Source: Arthrobacter sp. 24S4-2
Lineage (GTDB): Bacteria; Actinomycetota; Actinomycetes; Actinomycetales; Micrococcaceae
Assembly (NCBI RefSeq): GCF_005280255.1
Contig: NZ_CP040018.1
Span: 372,001-436,000, forward strand
DNA length: 64,000 nucleotides
Direction: 5' to 3'
Within the stretch, counting starts at the first letter, position 1, and every line of letters starts with the position of its first letter. The notes under the pieces are model-generated. The model searched no databases and had not been told where the DNA came from. It worked only from the letters and a program-made list of their open reading frames with translations. The translations under genes and the position numbers were made by a program. Shown one piece after another: positions 26,458 through 34,043 of the stretch.

Positions 26458-26470
26458 GGGATACCGGACA
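26458..26470. promoter_or_regulatory. Candidate IclR operator, inverted half-copy
   Basis: GGGATACCGGACA, on the opposite strand TGTCCGGTATCCC, shares the C/T-GGTATCCC core of the neighbouring operator. It is 48 bp before the IclR start. Confidence 0.45.
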
Positions 26471-26518
26471 CCTGCCGATCGTCAGGCGACGGGTCCGGCC
26501 AAGAATAGTGGAGGACAC

Positions 26519-27343
26519 ATGGCGGACGGCGAGGCGCCGACGCGGGCGCCGAAAACGGCAACAAAGGTGACGTCGAAAGTTCCGGCGGCCGAAAACACCC
26601 TGCGCATACTCAAACTGCTGGCCTCAAAACGCGGCCCCATGGCGGCGTCGAACATTGCCACAGCACTGGGCCTGCCGCGCTCCAGTGTGTACCACCTGCT
26701 GGGGGTCATGGAGGCCAACGGCTTCGTGATGCACCTTCATGAGGAGCAGCGCTACGGGCTGGGCATCAGCGCGTTCGAACTCAGCTCCGCCTATTCGCGC
26801 CAGGAGCCGTTGTCCCGGCTGGGCCGGCCGATGCTCGCCTCGCTGGTGGACGTCATCGGTGAAAGCGCGCACCTTGCGGTGCTGCACGGCCGCGACGTGC
26901 TGTACATCGTGGAGGAGCGGGCCAAAAACCGCCCGTCCCTGGTGACCGACGTCGGCGTCCGGCTGCCCAGCCACCTCACTGCCAGCGGGCGGGCCATCCT
27001 CGCGGCGCTGCCCAAGTCGCAGGTCCGCGCCCTGTACCCGAACGCCGCCGCGTTCACCTCCCGGCATGAAGTGGAAGGCGCCATCGTGAAGTACTCGGCG
27101 CTGTCCTCGCACCTGGACCAGGTCCGGCAGCGCGGCTATGCCACCGAACACGGCGAGGTGACCCCTGGCTTCGGCTCGGTTGCCGCCGCGGTGACCGACC
27201 ATGTGGGATGGCCGACGGCGGCGGTCGCCGTGACCTTCCTCGAGGAGAAGCTCCCCGCGGACCAGTGGCCGGCCCTCGCTGCCCGCATCCGGAAAGTGGC
27301 GGACGACCTCTCCGTGCGCATCCACGGGCGCCCCGCCAAGTAA
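26519..27343 (+). CDS. IclR-family regulator of the hut genes
   Basis: 274-aa IclR-type regulator. The winged HTH covers about 25-85 (NTLRILKLLASKRGPMAASN, ALGLPRSSVYHLLGVMEANG) and the effector-binding domain the rest (ESAHLAVLHGRDVLYIVEER, LPSHLTASGRAILAAL, GYATEHGEVTPGFGSVAAAV). The ATG at 26519 follows GTGGAGGA. It sits directly upstream of hutU and hutH in the same direction, and the same 17-bp dyad occurs in front of itself and in front of hutU. Regulation of histidine breakdown is therefore very likely; histidine or urocanate would be the ligand. Confidence 0.87.
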   Translation: MADGEAPTRAPKTATKVTSKVPAAENTLRILKLLASKRGPMAASNIATALGLPRSSVYHLLGVMEANGFVMHLHEEQRYGLGISAFELSSAYSRQEPLSRLGRPMLASLVDVIGESAHLAVLHGRDVLYIVEERAKNRPSLVTDVGVRLPSHLTASGRAILAALPKSQVRALYPNAAAFTSRHEVEGAIVKYSALSSHLDQVRQRGYATEHGEVTPGFGSVAAAVTDHVGWPTAAVAVTFLEEKLPADQWPALAARIRKVADDLSVRIHGRPAK

Positions 27344-27358
27344 TTCCCGCACTCCCTG

Positions 27359-27424
27359 CCCAACTGACTCGCAGTTAACGTCGTCAAACGGGAGTTTCGC
27401 GACGTTAACTGCGAGTTAGTTGGG
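27359..27424. repeat. 66-bp near-perfect palindromic element
   Basis: Two 25-bp arms (27359-27383 and 27400-27424) are inverted complements with one mismatch; the 16-nt loop itself contains AAAC...GTTT. The arms hold the core CTCGCAGTTAACGTCG. It begins 16 bp after the IclR stop and ends before the hutU operator. It could act as a terminator between the two genes, but the A/T-rich symmetric core and lack of a U-tract look more like a dispersed palindromic repeat. Confidence 0.7.
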
Positions 27425-27438
27425 AGCGGGAGGGCTCG

Positions 27439-27455
27439 TCTGGAATCCCGGACAG
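27439..27455. promoter_or_regulatory. Candidate IclR operator upstream of hutU
   Basis: TCTGGAATCCCGGACAG differs by one base from the copy upstream of the IclR gene. It lies 110 bp before the hutU start, suitable for control of the hutU-hutH transcript. Confidence 0.65.
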
Positions 27456-27565
27456 TACCCACTGGAAAGCCCTGTTTCCGCCGCTGCGGACAGGCTTTAG
27501 TGGATACAGAACTTCTATCACCGGCAAACGCCGGACGAACCATCAAGCACACGAAGGAGCCCCAC

Positions 27566-29353
27566 ATGGCACCCGCCGATTTCACCACCGGTGCCCGCCC
27601 GGTCAAAGCTGCCCGCGGCACCGAGCTCACCGCCAAGTCCTGGCAGACGGAAGCCCCGCTGCGCATGCTGATGAACAACCTTGACCCGGAGGTGGCCGAG
27701 CGCCCCGATGACCTGGTGGTTTATGGCGGCACGGGCCGCGCTGTCCGGTCCTGGGCCGCGTTCGACGCGATCACCCGCACCCTGGAAACGATGGAGAAGG
27801 ACGAGACCCTGCTGGTCCAGTCCGGCAAGCCCGTTGGGGTGTTCCGCACCAACGAATGGGCCCCTCGGGTGCTGCTGGCCAACTCCAACCTCGTCGGTGA
27901 CTGGGCGAACTGGCCCGAGTTCCGCCGGCTCGAGGCCGAGGGCCTGATGATGTACGGGCAGATGACCGCCGGGTCCTGGATCTACATCGGCACCCAGGGC
28001 ATCCTGCAGGGCACGTTCGAGACGTTCGCCGCCGTCGGGCGCAAGCTCCAGGCTGAAGGCCGCATCACGGCCCCCGCCGGCGAAGGAACAGTCGGCGGAC
28101 CCCTCGCCGGGACCCTGACCCTCACCGGCGGCTGCGGTGGCATGGGCGGCGCCCAGCCGCTCGCGGTCACCCTGAACGACGGCGCCTGCCTGATCGTCGA
28201 CGTCGACGAGACCCGCCTGCGCCGCCGCGTCGGCAAACGCTACCTGGACGAGGTGGAAACCGACCTCGACACCGCGATCGCCAAGGTCCAGAAGGCCAAG
28301 GACGAGCGCCGCGGCTGGTCCGTCGGGTATGTGGGCAACGCCGCCGAGGTCTTCCCCGAACTCCTGCGCCGCCACAAGGCCGGCGAGCTGACCATCGACG
28401 TCGTCACCGACCAGACCTCCGCCCACGATCCCCTGTCCTACCTGCCCGAGGGCATCACCGTGGAGGAGTGGCACACCGAGGCCGCCGCGGACCCGGAAGG
28501 CTTCACCAAGAAGGCCCAGGCCTCCATGGCGAAGCATGTCCAGGCCATGGTGGAATTCCAGGACGCCGGCTCCGAGGTGTTCGACTACGGCAACTCCATC
28601 CGTGACGAAGCCCGCAAGGGCGGCTATACCCGTGCGTTCGAGTTCCCCGGCTTCGTCCCGGCCTACATCCGCCCGCTCTTCTGCGAGGGCCTGGGCCCGT
28701 TCCGCTGGGTGGCGCTCTCCGGGGACCCGGAAGACATCGCCGTCACGGACAAGGCCATCAAGGAGCTGTTCCCGGAGAACACCCACCTGCACAAGTGGCT
28801 CGACGCCGCCGCGGAGCGTGTGGAGTTCGAGGGCCTGCCGGCCCGGATCTGCTGGCTGGGCTACGGCGAACGCGCCAAGGCCGGGCTGCTGTTCAACCAG
28901 CTCGTCAAGGAAGGCAAAGTCAAGGCACCCATCGTGATCGGCCGCGACCACCTCGACTCCGGCTCCGTCGCCTCCCCGTACCGCGAGACCGAGGCCATGG
29001 CCGACGGCTCCGACGCGATCGCCGACTGGCCCCTGCTCAACGCCCTGCTCAACACCGCCTCCGGCGCCACCTGGGTCTCCATCCACCACGGCGGCGGCGT
29101 CGGCATCGGCCGTTCCATCCACGCCGGCCAGGTCTCCGTCGCCGACGGCACCGACCTCGCCGCCCAAAAGCTCGAACGCCTCCTGACCAACGACCCCGGC
29201 ATGGGCGTCATCCGCCACGCCGACGCCGGCTACCCCCGCGCCGTCGAAGTCGCCAAGGAACGCGGCGTCCGCATCCCCATGCTCCCCACGGACCCCCTAA
29301 CCTCGCAAGCTCGGCCAGGGAACCCTGTCCGCGTGGCCCCAGAAAGCAAGTAG
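27566..29353 (+). CDS. hutU: Urocanate hydratase
   Basis: Urocanase adds water to urocanate to give imidazolonepropionate, the second step of histidine degradation, using tightly bound NAD. The chain is clearly urocanase throughout: VYGGTGRAVRSW near the start, YGQMTAGSWIYIGTQGILQGTFETF (only its MTAGSWIYIG core is cited as signature), GGCGGMGGAQPLAVTLNDG near 188, and YCEGLGPFRW-type and SIHHGGGVGIG segments near the end. The start ATG at 27566 follows GAAGGAG. The product is 595 aa, longer than the usual ~555-560; the last 18-20 residues are encoded partly by a dispersed repeat (29293-29325). hutH begins 7 bp after the stop, so the two are co-transcribed. Confidence 0.95.
   Translation: MAPADFTTGARPVKAARGTELTAKSWQTEAPLRMLMNNLDPEVAERPDDLVVYGGTGRAVRSWAAFDAITRTLETMEKDETLLVQSGKPVGVFRTNEWAPRVLLANSNLVGDWANWPEFRRLEAEGLMMYGQMTAGSWIYIGTQGILQGTFETFAAVGRKLQAEGRITAPAGEGTVGGPLAGTLTLTGGCGGMGGAQPLAVTLNDGACLIVDVDETRLRRRVGKRYLDEVETDLDTAIAKVQKAKDERRGWSVGYVGNAAEVFPELLRRHKAGELTIDVVTDQTSAHDPLSYLPEGITVEEWHTEAAADPEGFTKKAQASMAKHVQAMVEFQDAGSEVFDYGNSIRDEARKGGYTRAFEFPGFVPAYIRPLFCEGLGPFRWVALSGDPEDIAVTDKAIKELFPENTHLHKWLDAAAERVEFEGLPARICWLGYGERAKAGLLFNQLVKEGKVKAPIVIGRDHLDSGSVASPYRETEAMADGSDAIADWPLLNALLNTASGATWVSIHHGGGVGIGRSIHAGQVSVADGTDLAAQKLERLLTNDPGMGVIRHADAGYPRAVEVAKERGVRIPMLPTDPLTSQARPGNPVRVAPESK
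29293..29325 (+). repeat. Dispersed repeat embedded in the hutU 3' end
   Basis: 33 bp (CCCCCTAACCTCGCAAGC...CAGGGAACCC) match the reverse complement of 38028-38060 at 32 of 33 positions. At 38 kb the sequence is non-coding and lies within a larger inverted-repeat element; here it supplies the C-terminal codons of hutU. Confidence 0.75.
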
Positions 29354-29360
29354 GCCCATC

Positions 29361-30953
29361 ATGACTCTTACCACCCACGAATCGCTGACCGTCGCCCTCG
29401 GCTCAAGCGGCGTGACCCCCGAGGACGTCGTCGCCGTCGCGCGCCACGACGCGAGGGTGACCATCTCCCAGGAAGCCCTGGATACGGTTGCCAAGGTGCG
29501 CGCGCACATCGACGACCTCGCCCACAGCGAGATCCCCGCCTACGGCATCTCCACCGGCTTCGGGGCCCTGGCCAACCGGCACATCCCCAACGAGCTGCGC
29601 ACCCAGCTGCAGAAGTCGCTGATCCGCAGCCACGCCGCCGGCATGGGTCCGGCCGTGGAACGCGAAGTTGTCCGCGCCATCATGTTCCTGCGCGCCAAGA
29701 CCCTGGCCTCCGGCCGCACCGGCGTCCGGCCTGTCGTCCTGCAGACCATGGTGGACGTGCTCAACGCCGGCATCACGCCGCTGGTCCGCGAATTCGGATC
29801 GCTCGGCTGCTCCGGCGACCTCGCCCCGCTGTCCCACTGCGCCCTGGTGCTGATGGGCGAGGGTGAAGCCGCCGGTCCGGACGGTACGCTGTACGGCGCG
29901 GCCGGCGCACGGCCTGTGGCCGAACTCCTCGCCGAACACGGGATCGAACCTGTCACGCTCGCGGAGAAGGAAGGACTGGCGCTGGTCAACGGCACCGAGG
30001 GCATGCTGGGCATGCTGCTGATGGCCATCGCGGACATCCGCCAGCTGCTCACGACGGCGGACATCACCGCCGCGCTCAGCGTCGAGGCGCTGCTCGGCAC
30101 GGACCAGGTATTCCTGCCCGAGCTGCACGCGGCGCTCCGGCCGCATCCGGGCCAGGCTGCGTCCGCGGACAACATGCTGCGGGTACTGTCCAACTCGCCG
30201 ATCGTGGCATCGCACCGGATCAACGACACCAAGGTCCAGGACGCCTACTCGCTGCGTTGCGCACCCCAGGTGGCCGGCGCCGTCCGCGACACCGTGGACC
30301 ACGCCGCCCTGGTGGCGTCCCGGGAACTGGCCGCAGCGATCGACAACCCCGTGGTCCTGCCGGACGGCCGGGTCAGCTCCAACGGCAATTTCCATGGCGC
30401 GCCCGTGGCCTATGTCCTGGACTTCCTGGCCATTACCGTCGCCGACCTGAGCTCCATCGCGGAACGCCGCACGGACCGCATGCTGGACCCGGCGCGTTCG
30501 CACGGGCTGCCGGCCTTCCTTGCCTCGGATCCCGGCGTCGACTCGGGCCTGATGATCGCGCAGTACACGCAAGCCGGCCTGGTCTCGGACAACAAGCGGC
30601 TTGCCGTCCCTGCGTCCGTGGATTCCATCCCGAGCTCCGCCATGCAGGAGGACCACGTGTCCATGGGCTGGCACGCGGCACGCAAGCTCCGGAAGGCGGT
30701 GGAGAACCTGCGCCGTGTCCTGGCCATCGAGCTGGTCACGTCGGCGCGGGCCATCGACATGCGGACCCAGCTGTCCGGGGGAGAACTGACCCCGGGACCG
30801 GCCGGCACTGCTGTCATCGCCGCACTCCGCAACGTGGTGGACGGGCCGGGAACGGACAGGTTCCTGTCACCGGAACTGGAGGCCGCAGACCGGCTGGTTG
30901 CGTCCGGCGAGGTCCGCGCGGCCGCCGAATCCGCCGTCGGAATTCTGGCCTGA
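29361..30953 (+). CDS. hutH: Histidine ammonia-lyase
   Basis: Deaminates histidine to urocanate and ammonia, the first step of histidine breakdown, with an MIO cofactor built from an internal tripeptide. The signature GSLGCSGDLAPLSH is present. The MIO triad is Cys150-Ser151-Gly152 rather than the common Ala-Ser-Gly, a variant the family pattern allows. Other segments: YGISTGFGALANRHI, NGTEGMLGMLLMA, and QEDHVSMGWHAARKL near the C-terminus. Length 530 aa is slightly above average. No hutI, hutG or formiminoglutamate deiminase gene follows, so the later steps must be encoded elsewhere. Confidence 0.95.
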   Translation: MTLTTHESLTVALGSSGVTPEDVVAVARHDARVTISQEALDTVAKVRAHIDDLAHSEIPAYGISTGFGALANRHIPNELRTQLQKSLIRSHAAGMGPAVEREVVRAIMFLRAKTLASGRTGVRPVVLQTMVDVLNAGITPLVREFGSLGCSGDLAPLSHCALVLMGEGEAAGPDGTLYGAAGARPVAELLAEHGIEPVTLAEKEGLALVNGTEGMLGMLLMAIADIRQLLTTADITAALSVEALLGTDQVFLPELHAALRPHPGQAASADNMLRVLSNSPIVASHRINDTKVQDAYSLRCAPQVAGAVRDTVDHAALVASRELAAAIDNPVVLPDGRVSSNGNFHGAPVAYVLDFLAITVADLSSIAERRTDRMLDPARSHGLPAFLASDPGVDSGLMIAQYTQAGLVSDNKRLAVPASVDSIPSSAMQEDHVSMGWHAARKLRKAVENLRRVLAIELVTSARAIDMRTQLSGGELTPGPAGTAVIAALRNVVDGPGTDRFLSPELEAADRLVASGEVRAAAESAVGILA

Positions 30954-31118
30954 AACTGAATATTCTGCATTACGAATGACAAATTCCCGGCGCCCCCGAA
31001 ATACTGCGCGACACAACAGGCGGGGGCCCGGGAATTGTAGTAGAACTAAAGATGTAGTGATGAAGTCCACACCAAAGATGTTGTGGCAAACGAACATATA
31101 CAAAGGGGTAGAAGTTCA

Positions 31119-31355
31119 ATGAAAGCACGGGGGACGGTCCTGTCCAGGCGGATGGCATTTTCAGCCACAGTTTCCGACTGGAGGACCCTCAAAGCAGGCG
31201 AACGGGTGGAAATCCTCAAGCACGCGCATGTGGTGGCCACAGGTGAAGTGGAGGAAATTTCCGTAAGCGGAAACGTGCTCTGGCTAGTGCCCGCGGTTCC
31301 ATCGGAAACACAGCTCTTTATGAAGTCTGACGGCGTCCACGTCCGCAGGACGTAG
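31119..31355 (+). CDS. Small hypothetical protein, 78 aa
   Basis: Basic 78-aa protein, not recognised. The middle (RTLKAGERVEILKHAHVVATGEVEEIS) looks like a short SH3-like beta-barrel. The ATG at 31119 follows AAAGGGG by about ten bases. The upstream 165 bp are comparatively A/T-rich and probably contain its own promoter. It is followed by a small gene of opposite direction. Confidence 0.6.
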   Translation: MKARGTVLSRRMAFSATVSDWRTLKAGERVEILKHAHVVATGEVEEISVSGNVLWLVPAVPSETQLFMKSDGVHVRRT

Positions 31356-31390
31356 GGCCAGGACATCGGGCTCGGACATAAGCCGCGGAG

Positions 31391-31627
31391 TTAGGCGGCG
31401 ATGTCCTCGTAGGTTTCGCCGAACGGGACGGAATCGTCCAGGGCCACGGTGTAGGCTCCCGGCTCGAGACGGGTCACGCGGATACCGCAGTTGCCGTCCT
31501 CGACGGCAGCTTCGATGAGTTCCTTGACGGCGCTGTCCAGACCGCCGTGAACATCTTCCGCGGAGGAAAAGGTCAGGTGGATGGACCGAATATCGGTGGT
31601 CTGGGATTCCATGATGGCTGAGCTCAT
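31391..31627 (-). CDS. Small hypothetical protein, 78 aa
   Basis: Acidic 78-aa protein, not recognised. It contains a likely alpha/beta fold (IRSIHLTFSSAEDVHGGLDS, AVKELIEAAVEDGNCGIRVT) and an acidic end (VPFGETYEDIAA). It starts at ATG 31627 after AGAAAG and is convergent with the other 78-aa gene; nothing indicates a function. Confidence 0.6.
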   Translation of the reverse strand: MSSAIMESQTTDIRSIHLTFSSAEDVHGGLDSAVKELIEAAVEDGNCGIRVTRLEPGAYTVALDDSVPFGETYEDIAA

Positions 31628-31713
31628 TGCAGGACTTTCTCTAAACTGGTCGCCGGTTGGCCACAGTCCATTCTACTGGCCTTGTCAAAAAAGGTAAGAT
31701 GTCTGGCGTTTGT

Positions 31714-31748
31714 CCCTTCGGGATTCGGCTCTACCGAACCCCGGAGGG
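31714..31748. terminator. Hairpin between the cupin gene and the small gene
   Basis: Arms CCCTTCGGGATTCGG and CCGAACCCCGGAGGG pair over 15 bp with two wobble positions around a CTCTA loop. It lies 40 bp beyond the stop of the leftward cupin gene and probably ends that transcript. Confidence 0.55.
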
Positions 31749-31787
31749 GCGGCCTGTTTAAGGGCCCGCGGCCTGGGGCTGGTCCCC

Positions 31788-32351
31788 TTATGGCGTGCTG
31801 AACGGCGGCGGGCCCAGGATTTCGATCCCGCCATTCAGGCGCGCGGACTCCTGGACTTTGCCGAAATCCACAACTCCGGCAAAATCCACAACTCCGGCAA
31901 AATCCACAGCACCGGCATTATCCGCAGGACCGTCCTCGGTGTCCGGGTCCAGGGAGACGCTCGCATCCCAGTAAAAGGCCTGGCAGCACCCCGGAGTGTG
32001 CAGGCAGAGCATCCGTGCCTGTGGTGAAGTCACCATGAAGGCATGGGGGACGCCGCGGGGTGCAACCACAAGCCCGCCTTGGCCCACCCGCTGTTCCGTG
32101 CCGTCGATGTGCATCAGGATCTCGCCCTCAAGGATGAACATGCTCTCATCCGAATCCGGGTGGGTGTGCAGCGGCGTCATCTTCCCGCCGGACATCCGGT
32201 CTTCGAACAGCATGAAGGCCCCGCCCGTCTCCTCGGCTTTGGCCTTCCAGACATGCACGCCGCCGCCGAAGAACCAGCGCCGTTCCCCTTGGCCCTCTCC
32301 GCGGATGAAGGCTGTTGGGCTGCTGACTTTGTCCGTACTGGCGTGGTCCAT
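31788..32351 (-). CDS. Cupin-domain protein with repeat-derived tail
   Basis: Cupin (small beta-barrel) protein. The first cupin motif is MTPLHTHPDSDESMFILEGE (metal ligands two His and a Glu) and the second GGLVVAPRGVPHAFMVTS (one His). This type often covers dioxygenases or small-molecule-binding proteins; no substrate can be assigned. Residues about 145-170 are VDFAGVVDFAGVVDFGKV, encoded by an 18-bp tandem repeat. The gene is divergent from a TetR regulator with a palindrome between, so it is probably repressed by that protein. Confidence 0.82.
   Translation of the reverse strand: MDHASTDKVSSPTAFIRGEGQGERRWFFGGGVHVWKAKAEETGGAFMLFEDRMSGGKMTPLHTHPDSDESMFILEGEILMHIDGTEQRVGQGGLVVAPRGVPHAFMVTSPQARMLCLHTPGCCQAFYWDASVSLDPDTEDGPADNAGAVDFAGVVDFAGVVDFGKVQESARLNGGIEILGPPPFSTP
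31864..31917. repeat. 18-bp tandem repeat, three units, inside the cupin gene
   Basis: AAATCCACAACTCCGGCA occurs twice exactly (31864-31881, 31882-31899) and a third time with two changes (31900-31917). It is in frame and adds six residues per unit. Confidence 0.85.
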
Positions 32352-32375
32352 GGGGGCCGCCTTTGGCCGAGGAGT

Positions 32376-32397
32376 TTATGGGACAGATATCCCATAA
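32376..32397. promoter_or_regulatory. TTATGGGA-N6-TCCCATAA operator
   Basis: Perfect 8-bp inverted repeat with a 6-bp spacer in the 70-bp gap between the divergent cupin and TetR genes. It lies 25 bp from each start, overlapping where both promoters must be. A typical TetR operator. Confidence 0.75.
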
Positions 32398-32421
32398 CAA
32401 GACTGGAGTACCATAAATGGC

Positions 32422-33054
32422 ATGTCAACCCCCTATCAGACGGTCGGGCGCACGGGCCAGAAGCAGCGGACGTTCCAGGCCCTGGTGGCTGCTGCGCGCG
32501 ACGCCGTGGCTGCCGGGCACAGTCCCACGGTGGACGAAGCCGCGGCGGCCGCGGGAGTTGCCCGCAGCACCGCCTACCGCTATTTCCCGGGCCAGCGCGA
32601 GCTGCTGGCGGCAGCCCATCCGGAGACCGCGCGGGCCTCCCTCCTTCCCCCGGACGCCCCGGAGGATCCCGCCGCCCGGCTGGACGCCGTCGTGCTCGAG
32701 TTCACGCAGCTGATCGTCCGGACCGAAGCGCAACAGCGCACCATGCTCCGGCTCTCCCTCGAAGAGGCCAAGGAGGTACCTGAAGAGGCCGGGAACGCGC
32801 CGCTGCCGCTGCGGCAAGGGAGGGCCATTGCCTGGATCGAGGAGGCCCTCCTCCCGCTGCGCAGCAGTTGGTCTCAGGCGGACGTGCGGGCGCTGGCGCT
32901 GGCCGTCCGCAGCGCGATCGGCATCGAGGCCCTTGTATGGCTCACCGACATCGGCGGACTCCCGCGCGAGCAGGCCGTCGCGTCCATGCGATGGTCCGCG
33001 CAGGCCCTGCTCAGCCAGGCGGTGGCATCGGGACCTCCGACTGCAGCGGCCTGA
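32422..33054 (+). CDS. TetR-family regulator
   Basis: 210-aa TetR/AcrR-type repressor. The HTH lies in residues 15-60 (FQALVAAARDAVAAGHSPTV, AAAAAGVARSTAYRYFPGQR) and the C-terminal helical ligand-binding domain to the end. It is divergent from the cupin gene and almost certainly binds the palindrome between them. The ligand is unknown and probably relates to the cupin substrate. Confidence 0.87.
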   Translation: MSTPYQTVGRTGQKQRTFQALVAAARDAVAAGHSPTVDEAAAAAGVARSTAYRYFPGQRELLAAAHPETARASLLPPDAPEDPAARLDAVVLEFTQLIVRTEAQQRTMLRLSLEEAKEVPEEAGNAPLPLRQGRAIAWIEEALLPLRSSWSQADVRALALAVRSAIGIEALVWLTDIGGLPREQAVASMRWSAQALLSQAVASGPPTAAA

Positions 33055-33066
33055 CTGACGTTGCAG

Positions 33067-33126
33067 GGTGCCAACGCAGAAATCCGGGAGCCAACGCAGG
33101 AGACTGGGCGCAAACGCAGCAAACTG
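33067..33126. repeat. Three 20-bp imperfect tandem repeats
   Basis: GGTGCCAACGCAGAAATCCG, GGAGCCAACGCAGGAGACTG and GGCGCAAACGCAGCAAACTG follow each other without gaps; CAACGCAG or AAACGCAG is the conserved core. Intergenic, directly after the TetR stop. Confidence 0.7.
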
Positions 33127-33157
33127 CCCCCGCGCCGGCGGCGGCGCGGGGACAGTT
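33122..33157. terminator. Bidirectional terminator hairpin
   Basis: AACTG-CCCCCGCGCC pairs with GGCGCGGGG-A-CAGTT, a GC-rich stem between the convergent TetR and ApnO-like genes; the T-run after it (CAGTTCCC) is weak. Confidence 0.6.
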
Positions 33158-33181
33158 CCCTTGTTCTGGTTGCGGAAATGC

Positions 33182-34042
33182 CTAGCGCTTGACGGCGTCC
33201 AGCTTCAGCATCTTGGCGATGACGCCGTCCAGTTCGGAGTCGTCGAAGATCTTCTTCCAGTCGTCCTTGATGATGGTGTCCTTGCCGTACTGGATGGCGA
33301 TTTCGCAGGCCTCGGAGAACGGGTTGGAGCCGCGCAGGGCGTTGGTCAGCGCGATCTGCACGTGGCCGAACAGCATGGCCTTGGCAGCTTCCTCCGGAAC
33401 GCCCGCGGTGTGCACGGTCTCGTGCAGCGCCTCGTTGAGCAGGGTGCCGATCATGCAGGCCACGGTCTCCACCAGGGTGGGTTCCAGGATGGCAAGCTGC
33501 TTCACTGTGACCCAGTGCACGTCGATGACCGGGGCGTAGATGGTGCGGATGACGGTCTCGGCCGAATCGCGGGTCGCTGCAGGTGCGTCCTCGTCGATCG
33601 CGGCGACCACGTTCTGCGGGGCGCCTTCGCCGCCGAAAGTGTCGGTCCATTCTTCCTTGGTGGTGCGCTCCAGGAACACGGACGGGTGGCACGGGTGCGC
33701 AACAGCCTGGACCACGTCGTCGCGCTTGGCCAGCAGCCCGGCGTAGGCGGCGGCCGGGTCCAGGGTGAGCAGGATCGCGCCTGCCTTCATCTGGGGGACC
33801 ACGCCTTCGGACACGATGCCCAGTACGGTGTCCGGCACGGCGAGGATCACCACGTCGGCACCCTTGACGGCGTCGTCCGTGGAGGTGATCTCACGGCCTT
33901 CGGCGCGGACGCGGTCCTGGCCTGCGGGGGAGTTCTCGCTGTAGAAGACGGTGTGGGCGCTCTTCTGGAGGTTCCGGGAAACGCGCATCCCCATTTTGCC
34001 ACCGGCTCCGATGACGGCGACGGTCAATTGTTCTGCTGACAT
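33182..34042 (-). CDS. apnO: D-apionate oxidoisomerase-like dehydrogenase
   Basis: 286-aa NAD-dependent dehydrogenase: N-terminal Rossmann motif VAVIGAGGKMGMRVSRNL, then ADVVILAVPDT, and a C-terminal phosphogluconate-dehydrogenase-like (PGDH-C) domain from about residue 120 (HPCHPSVFLER, LVETVACMIGTLLNEALH). This architecture is that of ApnO, which converts D-apionate to 3-oxo-isoapionate. The neighbours support it: the next genes encode an OiaC-like decarboxylase and the L-erythrulose kinase/isomerase set, with an ApnL-like gene nearby. It follows the OiaC-like gene by one base, and AAGGAG in that gene's last codons is its ribosome site. Enzyme name is inferred from architecture plus context. 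Confidence 0.72.
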   Translation of the reverse strand: MSAEQLTVAVIGAGGKMGMRVSRNLQKSAHTVFYSENSPAGQDRVRAEGREITSTDDAVKGADVVILAVPDTVLGIVSEGVVPQMKAGAILLTLDPAAAYAGLLAKRDDVVQAVAHPCHPSVFLERTTKEEWTDTFGGEGAPQNVVAAIDEDAPAATRDSAETVIRTIYAPVIDVHWVTVKQLAILEPTLVETVACMIGTLLNEALHETVHTAGVPEEAAKAMLFGHVQIALTNALRGSNPFSEACEIAIQYGKDTIIKDDWKKIFDDSELDGVIAKMLKLDAVKR

Positions 34043-34043
34043 T

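Noticed and set aside
27518..29218. 566-codon open frame opposite hutU
   Set aside because: Antisense shadow of urocanase with Gly/Val/Glu-biased composition and no motif.
31864..31917. Possible CRISPR-like array
   Set aside because: Repeats are contiguous, only 18 bp, and in frame within a coding gene; no spacers or cas genes.
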